A stretch of DNA of 64,000 nucleotides from [Limnothrix rosea] IAM M-220. GTDB lineage: Bacteria; Cyanobacteriota; Cyanobacteriia; Cyanobacteriales; MRBY01. The stretch lies in the NCBI RefSeq assembly GCF_001904615.1, contig NZ_CM007612.1:1-64000 (forward strand), in the 5' to 3' direction. The notes under the pieces are model-generated. The model ran no database searches, was not told the DNA's origin, and was given only the letters and a program-made list of their open reading frames with translations. The first letter of the stretch is position 1, and every line of letters begins with the position of its first letter. Of the stretch, positions 15,146-23,713 are shown piece after piece. A program made the position numbers and the translations under genes.

Positions 15146-17096
15146 AATTTCTAGGGTTGAGAGGTTTGCCAAAGCGATCGCCATCACGAACTTCAAAATG
15201 GAGATGCGCCCCCGTACTGCCGCCAGTGGAACCCTCCAAGCCAATCAGTTGACCCTTTTTGACCGTTTGATTTTGCGCCACTTTCTGATAACTCATGTGG
15301 GCATAGCGCGTGAAAAGGTTGTTTTGATGTTTGAGAACCACCACATTGCCGTAGCCTGATTCCCAACCCACATAGATCGCCTCACCACAGTCCGCTGCAA
15401 GGATCGATGCATTCATACCCGCACTGACATCAATGCCCGCGTGCAATTTCCAAGTGCCATAGATTGGGTGAAGGCGATTGCCCATTTCGCTGGTGACGAC
15501 TCCTTTTGAGGGACGCTGCATTTTGCCGCCGCCACAGGAACCACCAAAGAAACAATCTTTTAGGATCGCCTGATAGTCAGAGGCTTGGTGGGCGAGGGTT
15601 GTGGTCTTGTCTGAGGGTAAATTCAGAGCTGTACCTACCCCGAAAAAATCAACCTTGGTAGCTGTGATGAACTGTTTCAGTTGAGGAATAATTGTCTGCA
15701 TGGATGCAGTACTATTTGTCAGTTGGTAGGCGATCGCATAGGCAGTTTGGGATTCGGTCAAATTGAGTGTTTCAGCCTGTTCCAGCAATGACGGCAGACG
15801 AGATTCAACCCCAGAACGTTGGTCAAGGGGAACCGTTTGCAGCATTTTTTGTAGACATTCATTTTCATTTGCCGGAGACGAATCGCTGTATTTTGCCTGT
15901 GCCGCCTTGAGTTGTGATTGAACCTCTTCTGGGACATTAATCTGAGGATTGGGCAGCGCATTCATATCATCGAAACCGAGAAAAATCCCATCCCCTTCCT
16001 TGGCTTGAAAGAGTGACCATGTTCCGAAGACAAAGGGCGTACAACCGAGATCAACCAAACCCCGCTTACAGAAGCGTGTCGATAGTCCGAATTCCGCTGT
16101 CCCCGTGGCTTCGTCCGTATCCATCAGAATCAATTTAAATTCCGAGCCGAGCATTCGTCCAGTAGGTTCCATGCCGCCGAAAGCTTTGCTCAGTAAGCCA
16201 GAACCCCCCGGAACCATTTGCCCACCTGCCTCTGGATCACCACCTTTAATCCAGCGATCGCCCTTGTGTCCCTGACCCGAAAGTTCGATGTATGCACAGC
16301 GTTCCTGTTGGCAAGGATATTGAAAGCCGACCGTTGTACTGCCGGAGATGGGCTGAAATGTGGCTTGTGATTCTGCTGCACCCCAAACGACATCCAATGT
16401 GGCGATCGCCGAAGGAGACAAAATGCCCAGCTCGGCGAGGGGAATTTGATCCAAACGGGGAATATCCTTGAGGCGAATCTCTTGCCACCCCGCAAATTCC
16501 TTGAGGGGAGTCTCCGCCAAGGTTGGAATGTCAGCCACTGAAAAAGTTTGCAGATTGGGAATTTGGGAAAGGGGCAGTTGGGCGATCACCGAATTGTTAA
16601 CTAATGTGCCAATATTTTGAGAGAGTAAATCCTGTATTCCTTCCGTCAACTGACTTTTAACTAAATCCGCGAGAGGTGGAACTTCTCCTAGAGGTAAAGT
16701 TTTTAGGACAGGTAAAGCCTCAAGCAATGAACCCAAAGATTGCTTAGTAAAGTGGGCGATCGCCGACAGAGCAATATCTTGTAAATTAAGCTGTGCAAGG
16801 GTTTCAATCTGAATGAGTGATAAATCTGCAATCCCAGTTTCCGCCATGTCACCCAGCGTAAAAATATCCGTTAGGCGATCGCCCGCCTGAATGTTTTTAT
16901 CGAGAGAATAGCCCGCCTGCTGCGATAAACCCGTATCAACCAGATAGGAATCACTCTGCTGAATCGGCGGCAAATCAGCCCAGCGTAACGTTTCTAGATT
17001 AACTGTCGGGACAGAACTGGCAGTGCTGGGGGTTCCCCAGCCAAAACTGAACAGCAACATTAATAAAAGAGTGACCCAGAGAATTGGCGATTTCAT
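15132..17096 (-). CDS. Secreted protein with C-terminal M23 metallopeptidase domain, 654 aa
   Basis: A signal peptide (ILWVTLLLMLLFSFGWGTPS) directs it across the membrane. Residues ~50-230 contain degenerate Leu/Ile-rich repeats (e.g. LSLIQIETLAQLNLQDIA). The C-terminal ~120 residues are an M23/LytM domain: GNRLHPIYGTWKLHAGIDVS gives the HxxxD zinc motif and GAHLHFEV the HxH motif. It probably cuts peptidoglycan to let the T4SS span the wall, replacing VirB1-type transglycosylases. It overlaps the genes on both sides by a few bases (operon). Confidence 0.85.
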   Translation of the reverse strand: MKSPILWVTLLLMLLFSFGWGTPSTASSVPTVNLETLRWADLPPIQQSDSYLVDTGLSQQAGYSLDKNIQAGDRLTDIFTLGDMAETGIADLSLIQIETLAQLNLQDIALSAIAHFTKQSLGSLLEALPVLKTLPLGEVPPLADLVKSQLTEGIQDLLSQNIGTLVNNSVIAQLPLSQIPNLQTFSVADIPTLAETPLKEFAGWQEIRLKDIPRLDQIPLAELGILSPSAIATLDVVWGAAESQATFQPISGSTTVGFQYPCQQERCAYIELSGQGHKGDRWIKGGDPEAGGQMVPGGSGLLSKAFGGMEPTGRMLGSEFKLILMDTDEATGTAEFGLSTRFCKRGLVDLGCTPFVFGTWSLFQAKEGDGIFLGFDDMNALPNPQINVPEEVQSQLKAAQAKYSDSSPANENECLQKMLQTVPLDQRSGVESRLPSLLEQAETLNLTESQTAYAIAYQLTNSTASMQTIIPQLKQFITATKVDFFGVGTALNLPSDKTTTLAHQASDYQAILKDCFFGGSCGGGKMQRPSKGVVTSEMGNRLHPIYGTWKLHAGIDVSAGMNASILAADCGEAIYVGWESGYGNVVVLKHQNNLFTRYAHMSYQKVAQNQTVKKGQLIGLEGSTGGSTGAHLHFEVRDGDRFGKPLNPRNYVNF

Positions 17097-18043
17097 AAAC
17101 CTGCTGCCTCCGGTGAAACTCCCGCATTTTCCAAGACCAACTTCACATGGGCGAGCTGAAGATTGCTGTGCTGTGCCGCTTGAATGAGCGTAGAACCTGT
17201 CCGTAGACTGCGAATCATGGTCTGATAACGGAGATACAGCCGACTACTGTAGGGTGTATCAGGATGAGTGATCAAACCTCTGGCGATCGCATTAGCAAGC
17301 TGATAACTATCCAAACTGTCTGCCTGAGTTTCCAGCACTGAAAGCCTTGTCTGATAAGTATTTGGAGCCTCTTCTCCTCTCACTAAAAGTGGTTCCTGAC
17401 GAGTCGGATTTGGTGATGGAAATGCCTCGAACTGTCCCATTTGGAAGAGCTGTTCTATGGTGCGGGAATTGAGATTGGAAGCCGCCGCTACCTGTTGCAT
17501 GGACATCCCTTGATCCACCTTGGCGATCGCCTCCTGAATTGCCAGATGTAACTCCGAATTTTCAACCAATAACCGCCGCTCAATGGCTAGATCAACACCT
17601 CGCTGAAGCTGCTTAGCATTATTGGCGATCGCTAAAATATTCGGGTTGCCGACAGGATTGGCGGTGATATTGACGATGCTATTGCCTTGGGATCCCGCGA
17701 CTAGCTTAAACACATACAACGATTCAACCTGATTAGCATCACGGGTGACCAAACTGAGTTGTGTTTTTCCTGCCTGAGAGGCGACTAAATGGAGAATGGA
17801 TGCACCCTGTTCAAACGGGTGATCGCCGTCAATTTGCACCATCGAGCCATCATCAAGCCAACCCTTATAAGCCAAAATCCCATCCGGTAGATTGAGATTA
17901 ATCCCCTGATTGACTTTGAGAGTAATGGTCGGAACCTGATTTTGTGCCGCCTGCGCCGAAATCCATTGCGTTTGGGCGAGGACAGGCGATCCTGAGAACC
18001 CAAAAATCAGCATGAAAATAGAAAGCTTTGACAGAAATTTCAT
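17093..18043 (-). CDS. Exported T4SS protein, TraK/VirB9-like, 316 aa
   Basis: A signal peptide (FLSKLSIFMLIFGFSGSPVLAQ) is cleaved after AQ. The N-terminal mature part (residues ~30-115: TITLKVNQGINLNLPDG, then a beta-rich stretch) resembles the VirB9/TraK N-terminal beta-domain. The C-terminal half is helical and repetitive (LQLAHVKLVLENAG). I start at the ATG at 18043 because a GAGGAAA sequence lies 7-8 nt upstream; an ATG at 18058 would overlap the previous stop. The gene sits directly after the VirB10-like gene, where VirB9/TraK is expected. The assignment is mainly positional. Confidence 0.65.
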   Translation of the reverse strand: MKFLSKLSIFMLIFGFSGSPVLAQTQWISAQAAQNQVPTITLKVNQGINLNLPDGILAYKGWLDDGSMVQIDGDHPFEQGASILHLVASQAGKTQLSLVTRDANQVESLYVFKLVAGSQGNSIVNITANPVGNPNILAIANNAKQLQRGVDLAIERRLLVENSELHLAIQEAIAKVDQGMSMQQVAAASNLNSRTIEQLFQMGQFEAFPSPNPTRQEPLLVRGEEAPNTYQTRLSVLETQADSLDSYQLANAIARGLITHPDTPYSSRLYLRYQTMIRSLRTGSTLIQAAQHSNLQLAHVKLVLENAGVSPEAAGL

Positions 18044-18054
18044 GGCAAATTTCC

Positions 18055-19422
18055 TCATGGAGAAACAACAAAAGCCTGATTAATCGTTAACTGGACGGGA
18101 GTATTGGGCTGAACCAGTTGCACCGCCGACTCCGAATCGGGTTCCGCCAGCAGCGAATCCGCCAAACCCTTGAGCGCCGCACTCCCCAAACTTGTCCAAT
18201 CCTTATCGCCCCCAGCCCTTGTGATGGAGGTACTCGACTCATTCTGAAAGAACGTTTCTGAGCGACTAATGTACTGATCTGCCAGCCCACGACCCGCTCC
18301 CAACAACGCCCGACCGACTTGGGTTTGCAAAAAACTCTGATCCGTTTTCGCCTTTAAGAGCCGTCCATCCAGCCCCGAAACCGTCATCGTTCCCGCCGGA
18401 AGGAGCATGGCAGGGCGATCGCCTTGAAGAATTGCCCGCACCTCCGCCACGAGATAACCATCCGTAAACTGAGTAATTTCAGCCAGAAGCTGTGAATCCG
18501 CAGGCAAACCCAAGATCGCCTCCGTCGTGCGAATGTTGAGAATTGCTTTTTCTGCCGCAATCATCTGTTGCGTAATCGTGCCAGTGAGAGACTGACCCCC
18601 TTCCACTAAAAATTGGCGATCGCCCCGCAAAAAAGAAGTTTCCTGCTGCACCAACAAAATCGAATCATCATTAACAATCCCCTCAGATGAACGAGGAGGA
18701 GCGTCAACCCTTGACTGACTAAGACTTTCCGGCAATGCCCCAAAACTCACCATCTTTTGCTGAGGAGCCGTTGGCGCAACCGCAGCAGAGGGCATAGAAC
18801 CCGTTGGTGTTGGAGGAATAAAAGTTTGTCGTGGCGGAGGAGTATAGGCACGAGATGGGGCGATCGCCCTCTCAGGACTCGTTGAATTAATCGGTGGGAG
18901 TGAAGCCGAAGCCGCTGACTCCTGTTGCTGCTCATCCAATTGACCCGTCAGAACCTGCTGTTTTTTCTGTTCCTCCAAAACCGCCGCCCGATTTTTCAGG
19001 GTGCTAAAAGCAATTTCCCCCTCCAGCTCCGAAAGTTTGGCTTGCTCAGGATCAACCTCATCCTCATCCTCTACCTGAGAAACTTCCGGGGCGATCGCCT
19101 CTGGGTCAGCATTGCCAAGTTTGACATTTGTCCCCTGCGTTAAAGCCGTCCCAAGGAGCGCACAAATCAGGAGAACACCCGAACCAAAAAATAGCCCTTT
19201 GATGTGAGGACGCTTATAGAGAGGAACCTTGCCCACTTCAATCTCTAAATCTTGGTAAGCAGGCGGTGGCGCTGGAATCTCATCTATAGCTTCATTTGTC
19301 GTTAATTCTTCCGAATCAGGCGATGCATCTTCCGTCGTGAAAGAATCAGGTGCTGTGGAAGCCGCTTCAAAATCAAAATTAGCCCAACGTTCCAACGTTA
19401 AAGACTCAAAATCCTGTGACAT
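18055..19422 (-). CDS. virB10: VirB10/TraB/TrbI-like T4SS core protein, 455 aa
   Basis: VirB10 spans both membranes and transmits ATPase energy to the outer pore. Here an acidic cytoplasmic N-terminus (~1-85) leads to one transmembrane segment (GLFFGSGVLLICALLGTAL). A helical region (KNRAAVLEEQKKQQVLTGQ) and a Pro-rich periplasmic linker (~185-225) follow, then a C-terminal beta-domain (~265-455) ending VQLVQPNTPVQLTINQAFVV. This architecture is typical of the family. The downstream and upstream genes abut or overlap it by 1-4 bp. Confidence 0.82.
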   Translation of the reverse strand: MSQDFESLTLERWANFDFEAASTAPDSFTTEDASPDSEELTTNEAIDEIPAPPPAYQDLEIEVGKVPLYKRPHIKGLFFGSGVLLICALLGTALTQGTNVKLGNADPEAIAPEVSQVEDEDEVDPEQAKLSELEGEIAFSTLKNRAAVLEEQKKQQVLTGQLDEQQQESAASASLPPINSTSPERAIAPSRAYTPPPRQTFIPPTPTGSMPSAAVAPTAPQQKMVSFGALPESLSQSRVDAPPRSSEGIVNDDSILLVQQETSFLRGDRQFLVEGGQSLTGTITQQMIAAEKAILNIRTTEAILGLPADSQLLAEITQFTDGYLVAEVRAILQGDRPAMLLPAGTMTVSGLDGRLLKAKTDQSFLQTQVGRALLGAGRGLADQYISRSETFFQNESSTSITRAGGDKDWTSLGSAALKGLADSLLAEPDSESAVQLVQPNTPVQLTINQAFVVSP

Positions 19423-19424
19423 TA

Positions 19425-20174
19425 TTAATTCCTCAATTTTTCAGGCATGGATTCGATGACCAGCCCAGAACTGCGCTCTTCCATGACAACCCGCTGAATG
19501 TCTGAGATTTGGGGATTTGCCATGTCTGCATTTACTGGCACAAGCGGATCAATGACGCGGACATAAACCTCATGCTCGCGAACCACCTGATCGCCCAAAT
19601 TGTCACCATTCGCAAAAACCATCAGAAGTCCGGTGTAATCAACCTTCCAGAGATCCGCCTCAACCTTTTGAGGCACACCAATAATGGGGGAAGTCATCGC
19701 CGTTTGAGTGCTGGGTTGGTCTGTAAAAATATCCTGCGGTGTCAGGATCGCAATCTGAGTGAGAATATCTTGGCGAATAGCATCATTGAGACGAAAACCC
19801 GCCCGCCAAGTCGCCGTTGTAATCTTGCGATCGCCATTACCAGTCGAAATCGGCACACCGAGGTCAGGTTTAGGCGAACCAACATCCTCCGCCGTTTCCG
19901 GGGGGAGAATACCGCGCCAATCATAGAGACTGTAGAGAGTTGCAGCCACAAACTGGCGAATCGATTCCGGTGTCGGCTCCGCATGGTCGAGGGCAACCAC
20001 ATTGCGAGTGACCCCATCCGTTGTTTCCACCAGACGAGGTGCAGGTTTGTTTGCCAGACTGCCCAGCGCCCCAATCACACCGAGACTAATCAGAAGATTT
20101 AACCCACTCAAAACGAGACAGCTAACCACACAGAGCGGTAGAAAATTCTTGGATTTTTTGGGAATAAAATTCAT
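19425..20174 (-). CDS. TraE/VirB8-like T4SS inner-membrane protein, 249 aa
   Basis: One N-terminal transmembrane segment (LCVVSCLVLSGLNLLISLGVIGAL) is followed by a periplasmic domain (~60-249) of NTF2-like size, with PESIRQFVAATLYSLYDWRG and DLWKVDYTGLLMVFANGDN. The end of the segment has VREHEVYVRVIDPLVP. VirB8/TraE proteins nucleate channel assembly. The order VirB6-like, this gene, VirB10-like supports the call; sequence identity to named members is not obvious by eye. Confidence 0.68.
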   Translation of the reverse strand: MNFIPKKSKNFLPLCVVSCLVLSGLNLLISLGVIGALGSLANKPAPRLVETTDGVTRNVVALDHAEPTPESIRQFVAATLYSLYDWRGILPPETAEDVGSPKPDLGVPISTGNGDRKITTATWRAGFRLNDAIRQDILTQIAILTPQDIFTDQPSTQTAMTSPIIGVPQKVEADLWKVDYTGLLMVFANGDNLGDQVVREHEVYVRVIDPLVPVNADMANPQISDIQRVVMEERSSGLVIESMPEKLRN

Positions 20175-21358
20175 AAGCCTTTCCTCAAACGTAGAAGTTT
20201 AACGCCCGTATTCATCGCAACTCCCGAAGCCGCAAAGACTGCTGAAAAGCCCATGCTGCCAGCAAAAAGAGCAAGGAAAGGATTAATAAATCCGCCTAAA
20301 AATGGGTACAGTAATCCATGAATTCCTAAAGCCGCACTCTGTTGACTGGCGAGGGCAATTTGGAGGATGGTGAACATCCAGATGCTCAACATGGCAGCGA
20401 ACAAACCACTGACAAAAATTTGTAGACTACTTTTCGCCGCCGGATAGAGGGCGATCGCAATCCAGATGGGTGCAGAGGAAGCCCAAACCGCCAGAGCATA
20501 AGCCATGATGAGGTGAAATGTCCCTGCCATAAAGCTCAGAAAGCCAGTGACCACCAGCTGCATGAAATCATTAAACATGCGACCAACCGGATTGAACGTC
20601 CAACCCGATGAGGATTGTTCGCCCAGCTTTTCCGCCGCCGCCTGCATTTCCGCCTCAACTTCCTCAAGACATTGCGTTGCTTCTTGTCCGTTCAGGGCGA
20701 AACAAGATTCTCGTTTCTGTTGATAGGTATTGTTGAGACCCTGTTGAAGATTGGCATTTTTAATTAAGTCGCGCCCCGAAACCCCGTTATAGGTTTGGGT
20801 CAACATATAGTCATTTGCCCCATAAACAAGATTTTTGTAGGCTTGCAGACCGAGTAATGTAAGCTGACCGCCATTTGCAAACAGAAAAACGACCAATAGC
20901 GGCGTGTAGATCATCTGCCATGGAAACTGTTTGTAGCTGGATGTTTGCCATTTATAAACAGCGGCGATCGCCCAGAGCATAAAGCCCACCGCAACGATGT
21001 AAGTCGTTGCCTGAAGCAAAATAGCGAAATAGGGAGAATCCAGTGAGAGGTAAGTATCCCAGAGCGTATCAAAAGTGCCAGCTACCTCACTAATCCATGC
21101 CTGAGACTCCAGAGTTGCATCCCCAGCCATGCCATCCGTACCCGTACCAGCAGCACCAACCGGAAAAGGTACACCCGACTGAGCCAGAACCGGGAGAGGA
21201 CGTAAGCTGAAGACCCCCGCAAACCCCAAAAAGCCCCATTGCAAAAGCCAGCGAACTCGGTGGCAAAATCGCATCCATGCAGAAGGCATTGATTGCCAAG
21301 TCTCAAATAAATTAAGTTGAATAGCGTGATGAATCGCTTTATTCAGAGTAAAAAACAT
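20171..21358 (-). CDS. VirB6/TrbL-like polytopic T4SS membrane protein, 395 aa
   Basis: A long N-terminal region with a signal-like segment (WLLQWGFLGFAGVFSLRPLPVLAQ) precedes at least five to six membrane segments (~120-145, 160-180, 275-300, 300-325, 330-355, 360-385), including the conserved-looking FMAGTFHLIMAYALAVWASSAPIWIAIALYP. VirB6/TrbL proteins form part of the inner-membrane channel. I use the ATG at 21358; an in-frame TTG at 21421 would add 21 residues. The end overlaps the VirB8-like gene by 4 bp. Confidence 0.75.
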   Translation of the reverse strand: MFFTLNKAIHHAIQLNLFETWQSMPSAWMRFCHRVRWLLQWGFLGFAGVFSLRPLPVLAQSGVPFPVGAAGTGTDGMAGDATLESQAWISEVAGTFDTLWDTYLSLDSPYFAILLQATTYIVAVGFMLWAIAAVYKWQTSSYKQFPWQMIYTPLLVVFLFANGGQLTLLGLQAYKNLVYGANDYMLTQTYNGVSGRDLIKNANLQQGLNNTYQQKRESCFALNGQEATQCLEEVEAEMQAAAEKLGEQSSSGWTFNPVGRMFNDFMQLVVTGFLSFMAGTFHLIMAYALAVWASSAPIWIAIALYPAAKSSLQIFVSGLFAAMLSIWMFTILQIALASQQSAALGIHGLLYPFLGGFINPFLALFAGSMGFSAVFAASGVAMNTGVKLLRLRKGL

Positions 21359-21439
21359 GCCAAAACTATCTTTACCCGAAACAGGTAAAAGCCCGTAATT
21401 TTTAGAACAAGACAAAGCCAATCAAAAAGTCAAAAGCAA

Positions 21440-22678
21440 TTAGAGAAATGGACTACCCCTGACAGGTCTGAAACAGGTAATAGACCATAGTGAGATCTGC
21501 CAATACAAATCAGCAAATTTCTGAAAGTAGAGAATAAGCCAGTCAATTAAACCTTGGATTTTTTCTAAAATGTCAGTCTGAAGATAGAGCCAACTGATCT
21601 TTTTATCTATTATTCTCACCTTGAATAGAAAATAAGCCGATAAATCTCGTCGAGTCGATTTAGACTGAATTGGAATGCCAAGCTGAGGGGGAGTAAAACA
21701 GATATCAGTTACGCTGCGTGAAAATACTTGATTGGTGATGTCAGGAGACTTAAATAATGGATAATAAGGCTTGTCCCTGAACAACTTAGAATAAATCTTT
21801 CCGAATCCGTAAGTCGGCTGAGTAAAGTTTCTCCAATTAATAAAACTATCTGGATTAGCGAGAGGCTGTAAAAAATGAACAACCAGCTTCCCTAATACAG
21901 AAATAGCTGAATCTCTACTTTCAGAACGCTTAATCCGAACTTTTATACCGCCACTAGCCTTCCTTTCAAGTGCAGAGCTAACAGGGTGATTGATCGGATC
22001 CTGAAAATAAGCTTTGAGAAAATCTAACCCAACTGAATGATGTAGATTGCGGATGATTTCAGTATTGTTCTTGAAAAAATCTTGAAAATAATTCCAAGTC
22101 CGCTGTGCACTTGCTTTAGAAAGATTCAAATATGCTGCTAGCTCTAAAACTGTGGGAATATCTCCCGGAGTTTGGCAGATAAACTCCAAAATTAACCGTT
22201 GTCTTTTCGTTAAATCTTTTTGACATATTGCCTTTAAAGAATGCCACCCAATGTCATCAAAAGTATCCAGTTCAGAGCGAGGTTCCGAAACAAAATCAAG
22301 ATCCTTAGAGAAAGAATTAGATTGAAGTTTTTGTGCAAGATAGGGACTAACAGACATCGGATAGATATTCTTAGCAGCCCCTGTTCTCACAGCATTACGG
22401 AGATTCCAATAAGACTCTAAATCAGCCGGGTTATCAGTGTGAAGAGCCGTTTCAAAAAAGTGCATGACCGCTTCCTGATAGGCATCCTCAAAGCCCCATT
22501 GCTTTGCCCAGACTGTGGAGCGGCACATCGCCGCAATATTATCAGCATGGGCTTGAAGGAGAGTATTAAAAGCTTCTGTTCTGGTGTGGGGTTGTTTGAC
22601 ATCCTGAAGCAGTTGATAAGTCGATTCCCAAGATAGAAAAACTTTTGATTGTGTAGGCTTAATTGAAAAATTAGGCAC
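21440..22678 (-). CDS. Sigma-factor-like regulator at the head of the transfer operon, 412 aa
   Basis: Residues ~25-115 contain ADNIAAMCRSTVWAKQWGFE and DAYQEAVMHFFETA, reminiscent of sigma region 2. Residues ~160-215 contain LTKRQRLILEFICQTPGDIP and LELAAYLNLSKASAQRTWNY, a region-4-type helix-turn-helix. The C-terminal half is of unknown type and ends in an aromatic-rich segment. The GTG at 22678 is favoured by a GAGGAAA about 7 nt upstream; a longer frame from a TTG lacks one. It lies first in the minus-strand transfer block, 82 bp before the VirB6-like gene, so it may control transfer expression. A true sigma factor is not proven. Confidence 0.6.
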   Translation of the reverse strand: MPNFSIKPTQSKVFLSWESTYQLLQDVKQPHTRTEAFNTLLQAHADNIAAMCRSTVWAKQWGFEDAYQEAVMHFFETALHTDNPADLESYWNLRNAVRTGAAKNIYPMSVSPYLAQKLQSNSFSKDLDFVSEPRSELDTFDDIGWHSLKAICQKDLTKRQRLILEFICQTPGDIPTVLELAAYLNLSKASAQRTWNYFQDFFKNNTEIIRNLHHSVGLDFLKAYFQDPINHPVSSALERKASGGIKVRIKRSESRDSAISVLGKLVVHFLQPLANPDSFINWRNFTQPTYGFGKIYSKLFRDKPYYPLFKSPDITNQVFSRSVTDICFTPPQLGIPIQSKSTRRDLSAYFLFKVRIIDKKISWLYLQTDILEKIQGLIDWLILYFQKFADLYWQISLWSITCFRPVRGSPFL

Positions 22679-23713
22679 GATAAATTTCCTCAAATTGCAT
22701 GACAATTAAAGGACTTCGCCTATATATCCGGTATAATGAAAATAGGCAAATGAAGTACTTTTATTTGGTTTGCCGAGATAGAGGCTCTCATCCAGAAGGT
22801 TTCCAGGCTGTATGGATGGGAGTCTTTGTTTTATGTCATATTCCAGTGGATTTGATCAAAAAAATTAGGATTTTAGTGATACTACAGGAATACTGAGAAT
22901 CTCAATAACCCAAGTTTTGACCATCTTTTGAGTTGCTTTTTTTCCTCCACTAAGCTAACAGAATAAAAAAAATTACGAAATTCGAGTGATCTCAGACAGG
23001 AGATCCAATCTAAATAGAATTTAGCGTAAATTATTCTGTTTTGGTTTTTTTTATGAATTTTTAGCTTAATTTGAGATTACCAATAGAAAGCAATTGTGAA
23101 ATCTTAAAATTTTATTAAAATGATTTTCGAAAAATTGCTTTTGTAAATTTATTAGATTGAATGGAAACTTTTTTTGTGATTAAAAGTCTGGCAAGTGAAA
23201 TGCTAATAGATTGTGATCTAGGTCACTGAATGTATGGTAATTTTATAGCTACTTTCGAAGAATAAATGCTTAACTATTGCTTGTTGTTAGAGAAGAGCTA
23301 CTCGAAAATGCAAAATTTTTCAAGTGCTATATTTGTGGATTTTGATCTGTCTATATTTTGGAAATAAAAGCCTTTTGTGATGAATGATTGTGTTGATAAT
23401 CCTTCATTTCAAGTTGAATTGAGACAGTCCTTAAAGAACTGTCTGATTTGATAATGTCTTTCTGCCGGAATTAGAGCTGAAACGAATGATGTCAGTGTTA
23501 TCAACTAGGGATAAACCATAACAACGTAGTCAATGTGCCTAAGGTCTGTCTGCGATCGCCTGCTTTAGACGTTTCTCAGTAGTAAGTGCGATCGCCTGAA
23601 AAGATTATGGTAATGTTACTAGGAAGGGATCTAGGCTTTACTCGAAGCTAGAAAACCCTATAGAAAGCACAAAACCGCTGGTTGTTAAGCGACGAAACTT
23701 GTAACCAACGGCT
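22679..23713. other. 1-kb AT-rich non-coding region with several dyads, upstream of the primase gene
   Basis: No convincing gene is seen. The region is strongly AT-rich from about 22900 to 23400. It includes a 55-bp imperfect hairpin with AAAGCAATT (23087-23095) pairing with AATTGCTTT (23133-23141) around an A/T core, and AGACAGT-N9-ACTGTCT at 23422-23444. Two HIP1 octamers lie at about 23552-23595, and a further hairpin stands just before the primase start. The divergent promoters of the sigma-like gene and of the primase must be here. A replication origin or a long regulatory leader RNA is plausible. Confidence 0.5.
23675..23711 (+). promoter_or_regulatory. Hairpin directly before the primase start codon
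   Basis: CCGCTGGTT (23675-23683) can pair with AACCAACGG (23703-23711) with one mismatch, leaving a 19-nt loop and ending 2 nt before the TTG at 23714. In the mRNA it would occupy the ribosome-binding region, so it may control translation of the primase, as copy-number controls often do. Confidence 0.45.

Noticed and set aside
22699-22896. 65-codon open frame in the AT-rich gap
   Set aside because: It overlaps the start of the sigma-like gene and lies in a promoter region; no family resemblance or ribosome-binding site.
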